64,000 bases of DNA from Lysinibacillus sp. PLM2 (lineage in GTDB: Bacteria > Bacillota > Bacilli > Bacillales_A > Planococcaceae). This document shows positions 43,614-51,776 of this stretch, piece after piece. The stretch covers positions 928,001-992,000 of the forward strand of contig AP025689.1 of assembly GCA_023168345.1 (NCBI GenBank). The letters run 5' to 3'. Every line of letters starts with the position of its first letter. Positions within the stretch are counted from its first letter, which is position 1. The position numbers and the translations under genes were made by a program. Below the pieces are notes generated by a model, which was not told where the DNA came from, ran no database searches, and worked only from the letters and a program-made list of their open reading frames with translations.

Positions 43614-43680
43614 ACAAGTGTGTTCAATATATAAATAGCTTAAATATATTAGCACACTTGTCTCTTTTTCATCTCATTCA
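43614..43680 (+). terminator. Large intercistronic hairpin between binding protein and permease
   Basis: ACAAGTGTG (43614-43622) pairs with CACACTTGT (43663-43671), and AATATAT (43626-43632) with ATATATT (43654-43660) inside. It is followed by TCTCTTTTT. It is probably a partial terminator or mRNA 3'-end stabiliser that keeps binding-protein levels above permease levels, as in other binding-protein operons. Confidence 0.7.
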
Positions 43681-43735
43681 AATAATTTCTTGTGGATATG
43701 TAGATATTCATATGAAATAAGAAAAGAGGTACCAG

Positions 43736-44614
43736 ATGAATAAAAATCTTTTTAAGTATTTATTGTTGGCTCCAGCACTATTACTTATCTTATTAATTAC
43801 AATTTATCCATTATTTAATTCATTTTGGATTAGTCTTCATGAATGGGATTTGAAAAAATCCGTTGAAATGGGTAATTTTGTTGGACTGGATAACTATATG
43901 AGGGCGTTTACAGATAAATATTTTTGGAATAGTGTCATCATCACACTTATTTTTGTAATTAGCACAGTTGTGATTACATTGACGTTAAGCTTTATTGTTG
44001 CTTTGTTATTAAGCACTGATAGTAAGTTTATGCAGTTTGTACGTGCGATTATTATTATTCCATTTGCAATCAGCCCAGCATTAGTAGGTTATTCATGGAG
44101 ATTTATGTTAAATCCGGAATATGGCCTGTTCCATAAAATTATGGGTACATTTTCCCCCTTCTTAGGTGATGTTGTTTGGTTAGGTAGTAGTGTCACGTCT
44201 TTGTTGGCTTTAATATCGGTGACGGTATGGATTTGGCTACCATTTATGAGCTTAATGTTTATTAGTGGATTAATAGGTATTTCAACAGAGGTATATGAGG
44301 CAGCGAAAGTAGATGGAGCAACGTGGATACAAACGATTTTCAAGATTACGATACCATTAATGAAGCCTATTATTTTAATTGCTTCTATCTTAATGACAAT
44401 GTTCACACTAAAAGTATTTGATCCTGTTGTCACTTTAACGCAAGGAGGACCAGGTAACTCAACAGAAGTATTGAATTTCTTCATTTATAAAAATGCTTTC
44501 AGATACTTTGATATGGGTTATTCGTCAGCATTAGGATATATATTAGCGATGATTACAATTATTTTTGTAGTCATTTATATGAGAAAATTAAGTAAAGGAG
44601 ATGATTGGAGTTGA
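43736..44614 (+). CDS. ABC sugar-type permease (MalF-like)
   Basis: 292 residues with six predicted membrane segments. The EAA loop that contacts the ATPase is EVYEAAKVDGATWIQTIFKI followed by TIPLMKP. The segment TLTQGGPGNSTEVLNFFIY near the end is typical of CUT1 MalF-type permeases. GAAAAGAGGTACCAG precedes the ATG. It overlaps the next permease gene by 4 nt. Confidence 0.92.
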   Translation: MNKNLFKYLLLAPALLLILLITIYPLFNSFWISLHEWDLKKSVEMGNFVGLDNYMRAFTDKYFWNSVIITLIFVISTVVITLTLSFIVALLLSTDSKFMQFVRAIIIIPFAISPALVGYSWRFMLNPEYGLFHKIMGTFSPFLGDVVWLGSSVTSLLALISVTVWIWLPFMSLMFISGLIGISTEVYEAAKVDGATWIQTIFKITIPLMKPIILIASILMTMFTLKVFDPVVTLTQGGPGNSTEVLNFFIYKNAFRYFDMGYSSALGYILAMITIIFVVIYMRKLSKGDDWS

Positions 44615-45453
44615 CAGTTATAAAATCGACAAAACAAAAAAAGTTCAACATGAAGAATTTCCTTAGATATATTGGTGTATCCCTTGTGCTTATTTTCTTA
44701 TTCTTACCTATATTATGGATTGTAATGACAGCTTTTAAAACAGAAAATGATTCATATAATTTTACGGTATTTTTTCAGCCAGTTTTAGATAATTTTAAGT
44801 TTTTATTTAGCCACCAATTTAATTTAGGAAAATACTATTTCAACAGTATATGGATTGTTTTTGCTACATTGATTATTACGATTCCAGTGAGTGTTTTAGC
44901 GGCATATAGTTTGTCTCGCTTCGAAATTAAAGGAAAACAATTAATTATGTTTGCTATTTTAGCTACACAATTTATTCCGTTAGTGGTGAATTTAATTCCA
45001 TTATTTTTGATTTTCAGGAACTTAAGTTTAATTGATACGATAGTCGCGCTTATTATTGTTAATTTGGGACATACAATCCCTTATGCAATTTGGTTAATCA
45101 AAGGCTTTATCGATCGCGTTCCAATTGATACGGAAGAGGCAGCTTCGATTGATGGTGCGAGTAGATTTCAGATTATTACGAAAATTCTGATACCTACAGC
45201 GCTTCCTGGAATTATTACTGCCACAGTTTTCTGCTTTGTTATTACATGGAATGAATTTATGTTTGCATTGATTTTAACACAAAGAGAGGCTGTTACTCTA
45301 CCAATCGCATTATCATTCTTCAATGGAGAAAAAGGTGTTGTTTGGAATCAAATGGCGGCTGCAGGAATTGTCTTTATGCTACCAACAGTTATTTTCATGC
45401 TTTTAGTGAGAAAACAGTTTGTACAAGGTATGACTTCAGGAAGTGTTAAATAA
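44611..45453 (+). CDS. ABC sugar-type permease (MalG-like)
   Basis: 280 residues with six predicted membrane segments. The EAA loop is DTEEAASIDGASRFQIITKI followed by LIPTALPG, and the end VRKQFVQGMTSGSVK is the typical MalG-type C-terminus. The start is a TTG: 44611 has the best distance (10 nt) from AAAGGAG, with TTG 44605 as an alternative. Overlap with the previous gene implies coupled translation. Confidence 0.91.
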   Translation: MTVIKSTKQKKFNMKNFLRYIGVSLVLIFLFLPILWIVMTAFKTENDSYNFTVFFQPVLDNFKFLFSHQFNLGKYYFNSIWIVFATLIITIPVSVLAAYSLSRFEIKGKQLIMFAILATQFIPLVVNLIPLFLIFRNLSLIDTIVALIIVNLGHTIPYAIWLIKGFIDRVPIDTEEAASIDGASRFQIITKILIPTALPGIITATVFCFVITWNEFMFALILTQREAVTLPIALSFFNGEKGVVWNQMAAAGIVFMLPTVIFMLLVRKQFVQGMTSGSVK

Positions 45454-45474
45454 ATAAAAAGGTGTGGTATACAA

Positions 45475-46710
45475 ATGGAAAAAGAAAATAAACAGCTAGA
45501 AAAAAATTTGGAAAAAGAAGAGGTGTCGAATGTGAAAGAAACTATACCTGCAACGAAAAAAAAATATGACCATATCATTCATTATGCTAATACGGCAGAT
45601 GTTAATATGATTGACCATCGAGATGATGAAGACTATATATCACTAGAAAGCTATCAAATTAAAAAGCAGAGTATGAAGGGTTTTAATAGTGAGTACAACA
45701 ATATCGTTGATTATATTGTTAAAATTACAAGACAAATCTGGAAGGAGAAGGATATTGGTCTTATTTATGACACATATAGTACTGGTATTTCTGTCCATAA
45801 AGGACTAATTAATTCACATGGAATTAACGAAGTTATTTCGGGTACATTACAAACGCTACAAGCATTCCCAGACCGCAAAGGATTAGGCTGGAGTGTATTA
45901 TGGTCTGGCAATGATGAAGATGGCTTTTTCACATCTCACCGAGGGAAGTCCTATGCAACAAATGCTGGAGATAGTGCCTATGGAAAGGCTACAGGTAAAA
46001 AGGTGATATTTAGAACAAGTGCGGATTGCTTAATTAAAGATAATAAAATTTATGAAGAATGGCTCGTAATGGATACATATCACTTAGTGCAACAATTAGG
46101 CATTGATCCTGTAGAAGTAGCCAAGAAATTTGCGAAAAGCTCAGTTAATCTAGCACCTCCAATTCAATTTGGTTTACCAGAGACAGCAGAAATGGGATTA
46201 CCACCAAAATTATTGGATATAGATTTGAAAAATTGGGAAGTAGGCAATTTCATGCTTTACATGTTTAATCGAATTTGGGATCGACGCTCAATTAATTTCG
46301 TACGTGAATGTTATGAGGAAAATGCAGTTGTGCACTATGTATGTAATAAAGATGTAGTAGGATTTAATGAAATCCAAGGCATGTATATTAGCCTATTTGC
46401 ATCTGTTCCAAATGCCAAACTGATTTTAGAACGCATCACATGTAATAAACGCGATAATGACTTTAACTGGGATGTGGCAGTACGCTGGCGCTTGCAAGGT
46501 GTACATGAAGGGTTTGGCTATTTTGGAGCACCCTCTGGAAAAATTATTGAAATTTTTGGCATCAATCATTATAAAATCCGTAATAAAAAAATCGTAGAAG
46601 AACATTTCTTATTTGATGGAATCGAGGTTTTACGACAAATTCATACTGAGGTATCGAATGAAGATAGCGGCATTATTATTGAAGATGGCAATTTTTCTGG
46701 GGTATCTTAA
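45475..46710 (+). CDS. Tandem NTF2/SnoaL-like protein, unknown function
   Basis: 411 residues made of two NTF2-like cone-fold domains. The first is at about 80-215 (YIVKITRQIWKEKDIGLIYD to IYEEWLVMDTYHLVQQLG), the second at about 258-390 (YMFNRIWDRRSINFVRECYE to IVEEHFLFDGIEVLRQI). Both keep the pattern of an N-terminal helix with W, a His/Glu-lined middle and a final E-E-W/H-F strand. The first 60 residues are charged and probably disordered. Known: SnoaL-like domains include cyclases, isomerases and dehydratases. AAAGGTG precedes the ATG. Its place between importer and dehydrogenases makes it a likely enzyme of the pathway, perhaps an isomerase or dehydratase. Confidence 0.72.
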   Translation: MEKENKQLEKNLEKEEVSNVKETIPATKKKYDHIIHYANTADVNMIDHRDDEDYISLESYQIKKQSMKGFNSEYNNIVDYIVKITRQIWKEKDIGLIYDTYSTGISVHKGLINSHGINEVISGTLQTLQAFPDRKGLGWSVLWSGNDEDGFFTSHRGKSYATNAGDSAYGKATGKKVIFRTSADCLIKDNKIYEEWLVMDTYHLVQQLGIDPVEVAKKFAKSSVNLAPPIQFGLPETAEMGLPPKLLDIDLKNWEVGNFMLYMFNRIWDRRSINFVRECYEENAVVHYVCNKDVVGFNEIQGMYISLFASVPNAKLILERITCNKRDNDFNWDVAVRWRLQGVHEGFGYFGAPSGKIIEIFGINHYKIRNKKIVEEHFLFDGIEVLRQIHTEVSNEDSGIIIEDGNFSGVS

Positions 46711-46745
46711 GCAATTTCAAACTTTCAAATTCAAAGGAGAACGGC

Positions 46746-48173
46746 ATGAAAAAGACACAGTTATGGATTAATGGTCAATGGGAACCGACAGAACAAACAT
46801 ATGAACTTTATGCACCATTTTCTGGTGAATTACTTGCAAATGTAGCAAAAGCAACTGTTTCAGATGTTAATCGTGCAATTGAAACATCACAGGAAGCGTA
46901 TCAAGCATTTAAGCAAACAAGTGCATATGAACGTTCTGAAATATTGTATAAAGTAGTGGAACTACTGAAGATGCGTAAACAAGAAATGGTTGATATTTTA
47001 GTGAATGAAGCTGGTAAGCCTATGAAAGCGGCAATAGCGGAAGTAGAGCGTACCATTTCAACTTATTTATTTGCTGCCGAAGGTGCTAAACAGCCTAGCG
47101 GTGAAACTGTCCCTCTAGATGCTTCACCAACTGGAGTTGGCTATATGGGATATACAAATAGAGTTCCTTTAGGCGTTGTTTCAGCAATTACACCATTTAA
47201 TTTTCCGTTTAATTTAGTAGCGCATAAATTAGGACCAGCCTTTGCTGCGGGGAATACAGTTGTGTTAAAACCAGCAAATCAAACACCAATGAGCGCACTA
47301 TTTATGGCGGAAATATTTAAAGAAGCTGGATTACCAGATGGGGCACTACAAATTGTTACTGGATCAGGTGGGGAATTGAGCGAAGCTTTGACTACTCATA
47401 AATACATCAAAAAGGTCACATTTACTGGTAGTGAGAAAGTCGGGTTGGAGATTAAAGAAAAAGTAGGCTTACGAAAGCTGACGTTAGAATTAGGATCAAA
47501 TTCTGCATTAATTATTGAACCAAGTACTCCAATTCAACAGATTATTCAGCGAGCTGTTAATGGCGCATTTAATTTCGCAGGACAAGTCTGTATTTCGTTA
47601 CAAAGGATATATGTGCATCAATCTATCTATTCACAGTTTGTAGAAACTTTCGTAGAAGAAACAAAAAAATTAGTTATTGGCAATCCGGCAGATGCGAATA
47701 CTGATATATCAGCTATGATTAATCTAAAAGAAGTACAACGTTTGCAAAGATGGTTAGAGGAAGCGAAGGAATCGGGGGCACAAATTATTGCTGGAGGGAC
47801 TTTTACAGATCGTATTATGACACCTACAGTCGTCGTTAATACTTCTCCAAACATGAAAATCATATGCCAAGAAACATTTGCACCTATCGTTTCAATTGTA
47901 CCGTATAAGGATTTGGATGAGGCAATTAATCTAGTCAATGCTTCTAATTATGGATTGAATGTTGGTATCTACACGCAAAATTTAACAGATGCCCTGTATG
48001 TAGCAGATGAAATTGAAACAGGGTCATTGATTATTAATGATATTCCCTCTTTCCGTGTAGACAATATGCCGTATGGTGGAGTAAAGCAAAGTGGTTATGG
48101 GCGTGAAGGAATTAAATTTGCTATTGAAGAAATGACGAATTTGAAATTTATAGCAGTGAAAAAGAGTTTGTGA
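46746..48173 (+). CDS. NAD(P)-dependent aldehyde dehydrogenase
   Basis: 475 residues of the ALDH superfamily. The cofactor motif is ITPFNFPFNLVAHKLGPAFA, the catalytic Glu is in KLTLELGSNSALIIE, and the catalytic Cys is in NFAGQVCISLQRIYVH. The GQVCIS context is that of the lactaldehyde/succinate-semialdehyde-like group rather than classical betaine-aldehyde enzymes. It would oxidise the aldehyde set free by the HpaI-type aldolase to an acid. AAAGGAGAA precedes the ATG. A half-site AAATTCAAAGG just upstream recalls the LacI box but is not a palindrome. Confidence 0.9.
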   Translation: MKKTQLWINGQWEPTEQTYELYAPFSGELLANVAKATVSDVNRAIETSQEAYQAFKQTSAYERSEILYKVVELLKMRKQEMVDILVNEAGKPMKAAIAEVERTISTYLFAAEGAKQPSGETVPLDASPTGVGYMGYTNRVPLGVVSAITPFNFPFNLVAHKLGPAFAAGNTVVLKPANQTPMSALFMAEIFKEAGLPDGALQIVTGSGGELSEALTTHKYIKKVTFTGSEKVGLEIKEKVGLRKLTLELGSNSALIIEPSTPIQQIIQRAVNGAFNFAGQVCISLQRIYVHQSIYSQFVETFVEETKKLVIGNPADANTDISAMINLKEVQRLQRWLEEAKESGAQIIAGGTFTDRIMTPTVVVNTSPNMKIICQETFAPIVSIVPYKDLDEAINLVNASNYGLNVGIYTQNLTDALYVADEIETGSLIINDIPSFRVDNMPYGGVKQSGYGREGIKFAIEEMTNLKFIAVKKSL

Positions 48174-48195
48174 GAAGAGTAGGAGGGAATTTAAA

Positions 48196-49449
48196 ATGAT
48201 TTATGTGAAACAAGCCAAAAGCACAACTACAACATCAATGAACGAAGTGTCTACAATTGTTAAGGATATTATTGAAGATATAAAGCAAAACGGAGATGCA
48301 GCAGTATTAAAATATGAGGAGAAATTTGGTTCTTCTAATAGACCTTTTCGAGTAACGCAGGAAGAGATTGATAATAGCATTGCTCAACTCTCAAGTGACA
48401 CAAAAGAATTAATCGATAGAGTAGTAGAACGGGTAAATGCCTTTGCTAAGGCGCAATTAAGGTGCTTACAGCCATTAGATGCAGATTTCGGTGATGGCAT
48501 TAGAATGGGGCATAAAATCGTACCAATTGAAACAATTGGTGCATATATTCCTGGGGGGCGTTTCCCATTACTTTCTTCAGGTCCAATGGTGGTTGTGCCA
48601 GCAAAAGTAGCGGGTGTTAAGCGCATTGTTGCGTGTAGCCCTGCAAACTATCAAGGAGGAATTCACCCAGCAGTTTTATACGGACTTGTCAAATCTGGTG
48701 CTACAGATATTTTTGCTATTGGTGGTGCACAAGCCATTGCTGCAATGGCTTATGGTACAGAAACAGTACCAGAAGTAAGCATGATTGCAGGTCCAGGAAA
48801 TAAATTTGTAGCAGAAGCAAAAAAACAAGTTTTCGGAAAAGTAGGAATCGACTTACTTGCAGGTCCAAGTGAAGTTATGGTATTTGCTGATGAACAAGGC
48901 GATGCATTAAAAATTACTGCTGATTTATTGGCGCAAGCTGAACATGACCCGAGTGCACGTGCGATATTTGTGACAAACTCGATAGATGTAGCAAATCGAG
49001 TAGTAGAACAAGTACATGAAACATTGAAGGAATTTTCAAATGATTCACCAGCACATGCTTCTTGGGAAGATTACGGTGAAGTCATTGTTACGGATTCAAT
49101 CGAAGAAGGAATCGCCGTATGCAATGATTATGCAAGCGAGCATTTACATTTACATGTAGAAGAAGCTGATAAATATACAGTAGGTTTAACAAATTACGGT
49201 TCTTTATTTATTGGAGAGGATAGCTCAGTTGTATTCTCTGATAAAGTGTCGGGTACAAATCATACACTCCCTACACTAAAAGCTGCTAAGTATACAGGCG
49301 GACTATGGGTAGGAAGCTATATTAAAGTATTAACGCATCAAAAAATAGCAGGTGAAGGTGTCCAATACTTAGCGAAACACGCTGCACAGCAGTCTGAAAT
49401 CGAAGGGTTAGAGGGACACAAACTATCTGCAGCAGTTCGAATCAAATAA
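48196..49449 (+). CDS. Histidinol-dehydrogenase-like enzyme (HisD paralogue) in a catabolic operon
   Basis: 417 residues, a full HisD fold. Expected metal and active-site residues are present: Gln/His in LAQAEHDPSA, Glu/His in SEHLHLHVEE, Asp in FSDKVSGTNHTLPT, and His in LEGHKLSAAVR. No histidine biosynthesis gene is nearby, so this is probably a paralogue acting on another alcohol. Known: a HisD homologue, HpsN, oxidises dihydroxypropanesulfonate to the acid. HisD-type enzymes carry an alcohol through to the acid in two NAD steps. It is the last gene of the operon, 22 nt after the ALDH gene, followed by a strong terminator. True histidinol activity is not excluded. Confidence 0.85.
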   Translation: MIYVKQAKSTTTTSMNEVSTIVKDIIEDIKQNGDAAVLKYEEKFGSSNRPFRVTQEEIDNSIAQLSSDTKELIDRVVERVNAFAKAQLRCLQPLDADFGDGIRMGHKIVPIETIGAYIPGGRFPLLSSGPMVVVPAKVAGVKRIVACSPANYQGGIHPAVLYGLVKSGATDIFAIGGAQAIAAMAYGTETVPEVSMIAGPGNKFVAEAKKQVFGKVGIDLLAGPSEVMVFADEQGDALKITADLLAQAEHDPSARAIFVTNSIDVANRVVEQVHETLKEFSNDSPAHASWEDYGEVIVTDSIEEGIAVCNDYASEHLHLHVEEADKYTVGLTNYGSLFIGEDSSVVFSDKVSGTNHTLPTLKAAKYTGGLWVGSYIKVLTHQKIAGEGVQYLAKHAAQQSEIEGLEGHKLSAAVRIK

Positions 49450-49530
49450 ACGTCCTCGGCTAGAAACATATATTTACACACATAGAATGAGTGGCAAGAT
49501 GGTGCTTGTTACTCCAGTGAAATAATATAA

Positions 49531-49563
49531 AAAATCGTGCAAGAGCAATCTTGCGCGATTTTT
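49531..49563 (+). terminator. Terminator of the LacI catabolic operon
   Basis: AAAATCGTGCAAGA pairs with TCTTGCGCGATTTT (one mismatch) around a 4-nt loop, ending in T's. It lies 80 nt after the HisD-like gene. Confidence 0.9.
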
Positions 49564-49740
49564 CCAATTATTAGGTATAACGGAAGGCATAAGGAATTGT
49601 ATGAGAGAGAAATTAAAACAAAATTATTTTCGATAGTTGTGTACACGATATTAGTTAAATAAAGAAGTTTATTTTTGGCATCTACTCTATTCTATTTAAG
49701 ATTTTATATTAGTGTCGATATAGATATTGAGGTGGAATTT

Positions 49741-51441
49741 ATGAAAATCGAAGTGATTGAATCTAAAAGTGGAGAGCCCACATTAAAAATAAATGATTAT
49801 TTTATACACAGTAAATATAATCCAAGACGAGAAGCTCAGCAATTGGCTGAACAATATTACACACCTCGACATGCTCATATTCTATTCGGTTATGGATGTG
49901 GATATTTGTTAGATGAGTTGTTGGAAATTGTAAAGAATAATGAACCAATTATAGTGATTGATCCATTATTTGATGATCATCTTATTAAAATAAAAAAGAA
50001 ACATGAGCATTTACACTTATATAATAGTAAAAGCATTAAGCATATTGAAATTGTTTTAGAGGAATGTGCATTAGAATATCGTACAGAGTTCAAAGTAATT
50101 AGTTTATCAAATTATGATAAGTTATTCCCAGAACTTTTTAAGGAACTACTTTTAGGAATAAAAGGAGTTCAATATAGAAATCAAGTTAATGATTTTACAT
50201 TACTTCGATATGCGAAAGACTGGCAATCAAACTTTACACAAAATATGTTTAATTTAAAAAAGGATAATAATTTAAAATTACTCTATCAAACATATAGTGC
50301 ACCTGTAGTTGTTGCTTCAGGGGGGCCTTCCTTGATGAAACAACTCCCGTTATTAAAAAAGTATCGAGATAAATTTGTCTTAATTGCATCAGGTTCTACA
50401 GCATCAACTCTATTAGCGGAAAATGTCGAACCGGATTATGTTGTTACAATTGATGGTGGTCTACCAAACTTTAACCATTTTAAAAATTTATTTTTTGAAC
50501 ATGCAAAAATAATCTATACTATGCAAAACCATCCTGGGGTTCGTAATTCTTTTAAAAAGGAAGGTTATATATTTGGACTACAAGGCTTCCGTGCACTAAA
50601 TCGATATATGGAAAATCAATTATATGTCGACTTAGTCATTGTTGAAGGTGGCGGAAGTGTTGCCCATAGTGCATTTTCGATTGCCCAATATATCACAAGT
50701 GGTCCTATTGCTTTAATCGGCCAAGACTTAGCATTTACCGATAACTTAACTCATGCAAAGCATAATAGAAATGCAAAAGTTGTTGATGATGAATTTTTAA
50801 AGAAAAGAGAAGCATTTCAATCTGAAGGATATTATGGAGAAAAAGTTTGGACGACACCTGTCTTTTACTCTATGAAATTGGAATTTGAAGATTTATTAAA
50901 AGTACACCCACCTAGAAATCAATTTTATAATTGTACCGAAGGCGGAATTAAAATCAATGGATACGAACAAATACCATTCCAAACTTTTTTAGAGGAAAAT
51001 ACCCAAGGTAAGATAGATATTATAGAAGGGGGTTCTAATCAACCATTGTTGCTAGAAGTTGAATCTAGAATTGAGAAAGAAATATCATTATATAAAGATC
51101 TTATAGAAACTCTTCAAAACGGTTTAAAGTACTTAAATCAAAATCGATTACCACACCAGTTTGAAGAGAAGATACTAAGAAAATTAGATAAAGTAGATAG
51201 AACAGTAAGCGGAATTATTGAACAACTAGCAATTGAAACTATTACTGTTCCTGTTACAATGAAAGTGCAAAAAGGTTTTCTACCAAAAGATAATGAAACA
51301 CAAGTTGAATCATATAAACGTGTAAAAAAACAAACGGAAGTCTTGTATAAAGAACTAATTACGGCTGTTGAATTCTCTCTCAAATGTGCCGAAGATGTTC
51401 TTTCAAAGAATGAAGGAGATCAATTATTATGTCAGAATTAG
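49741..51441 (+). CDS. Maf-type motility-associated glycosyltransferase (DUF115)
   Basis: 566 residues. The central MptE-like (DUF115) domain has PVVVASGGPSLMKQLPLLKK, FVLIASGSTASTLLAENVEP, DLVIVEGGGSVAHSAFSIAQ and GPIALIGQDLAFTDNLTHAK. A helical C-terminal region follows (about 460-566). Known: Maf proteins transfer nonulosonic acids (pseudaminic or legionaminic acid) to flagellin in several bacteria. The ATG at 49741 has GAGGTGG 7 nt upstream; an open stretch back to 49675 has no ribosome site. It overlaps the next gene by 13 nt. Flagellin (hag) is the presumed acceptor, although 16 kb now separate the two genes. Confidence 0.88.
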   Translation: MKIEVIESKSGEPTLKINDYFIHSKYNPRREAQQLAEQYYTPRHAHILFGYGCGYLLDELLEIVKNNEPIIVIDPLFDDHLIKIKKKHEHLHLYNSKSIKHIEIVLEECALEYRTEFKVISLSNYDKLFPELFKELLLGIKGVQYRNQVNDFTLLRYAKDWQSNFTQNMFNLKKDNNLKLLYQTYSAPVVVASGGPSLMKQLPLLKKYRDKFVLIASGSTASTLLAENVEPDYVVTIDGGLPNFNHFKNLFFEHAKIIYTMQNHPGVRNSFKKEGYIFGLQGFRALNRYMENQLYVDLVIVEGGGSVAHSAFSIAQYITSGPIALIGQDLAFTDNLTHAKHNRNAKVVDDEFLKKREAFQSEGYYGEKVWTTPVFYSMKLEFEDLLKVHPPRNQFYNCTEGGIKINGYEQIPFQTFLEENTQGKIDIIEGGSNQPLLLEVESRIEKEISLYKDLIETLQNGLKYLNQNRLPHQFEEKILRKLDKVDRTVSGIIEQLAIETITVPVTMKVQKGFLPKDNETQVESYKRVKKQTEVLYKELITAVEFSLKCAEDVLSKNEGDQLLCQN

Positions 51442-51776
51442 TAGTAGAAGTAATTGAAAGTTATAACAATTATATAGAGAACGTAGGACCTGGAAGTATA
51501 AAAATTGCTGAACATTTAAGAAAAGATGAAATACAAGATGCAATGCAAATGATTCTTCAGTTTTCTGAAGGAATGAGTTGGCTTGTTCAAGCAAGTGAAC
51601 TATTAATTAAAAATGGTGTAAAAGTTGTATTAGAAACTGAAAAAATAAATGAATTTTTAACCGAAATCAATAATGGACTTGAAATGGAAGACTTTGTAAT
51701 AGTTGCTGATATGTTTGAGTATGAGATTGCTCCATTTTTTGAGGAATCACCTCGTATAGAAGGATTCGAAAGTTAA
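51429..51776 (+). CDS. Small protein between two Maf genes, unknown
   Basis: 115 residues, acidic, predicted mostly helical (VVEVIESYNNYIENVGPGSI, RKDEIQDAMQMILQFSEGMS, FVIVADMFEYEIAPFFEE). It has no signal peptide, membrane segment or recognisable catalytic motif. GAAGGAGAT precedes the ATG. It overlaps the end of the first Maf gene by 13 nt and the start of the second by one base (TAATG), so translation of the three is tightly coupled. I do not recognise the family; an adaptor, chaperone or flagellin-binding role is a guess from context. Confidence 0.75.
   Translation: MSELVVEVIESYNNYIENVGPGSIKIAEHLRKDEIQDAMQMILQFSEGMSWLVQASELLIKNGVKVVLETEKINEFLTEINNGLEMEDFVIVADMFEYEIAPFFEESPRIEGFES

Noticed and set aside
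35326-49449. Sulfoquinovose (sulfo-Entner-Doudoroff) or dihydroxypropanesulfonate pathway
   Set aside because: The SDR, HpaI-type aldolase, ALDH and HisD-like set recalls these pathways, but a sulfoquinovosidase, the dehydratase and a sulfonate exporter are missing, and amidase, cupin and tandem NTF2 are unexplained. Kept only as a test substrate idea.
49614-49651. SigD promoter upstream of the first maf gene
   Set aside because: CGATAG and CACGATAT strings resemble the SigD -10, but no TAAA lies at the required 14-15 nt distance from either.
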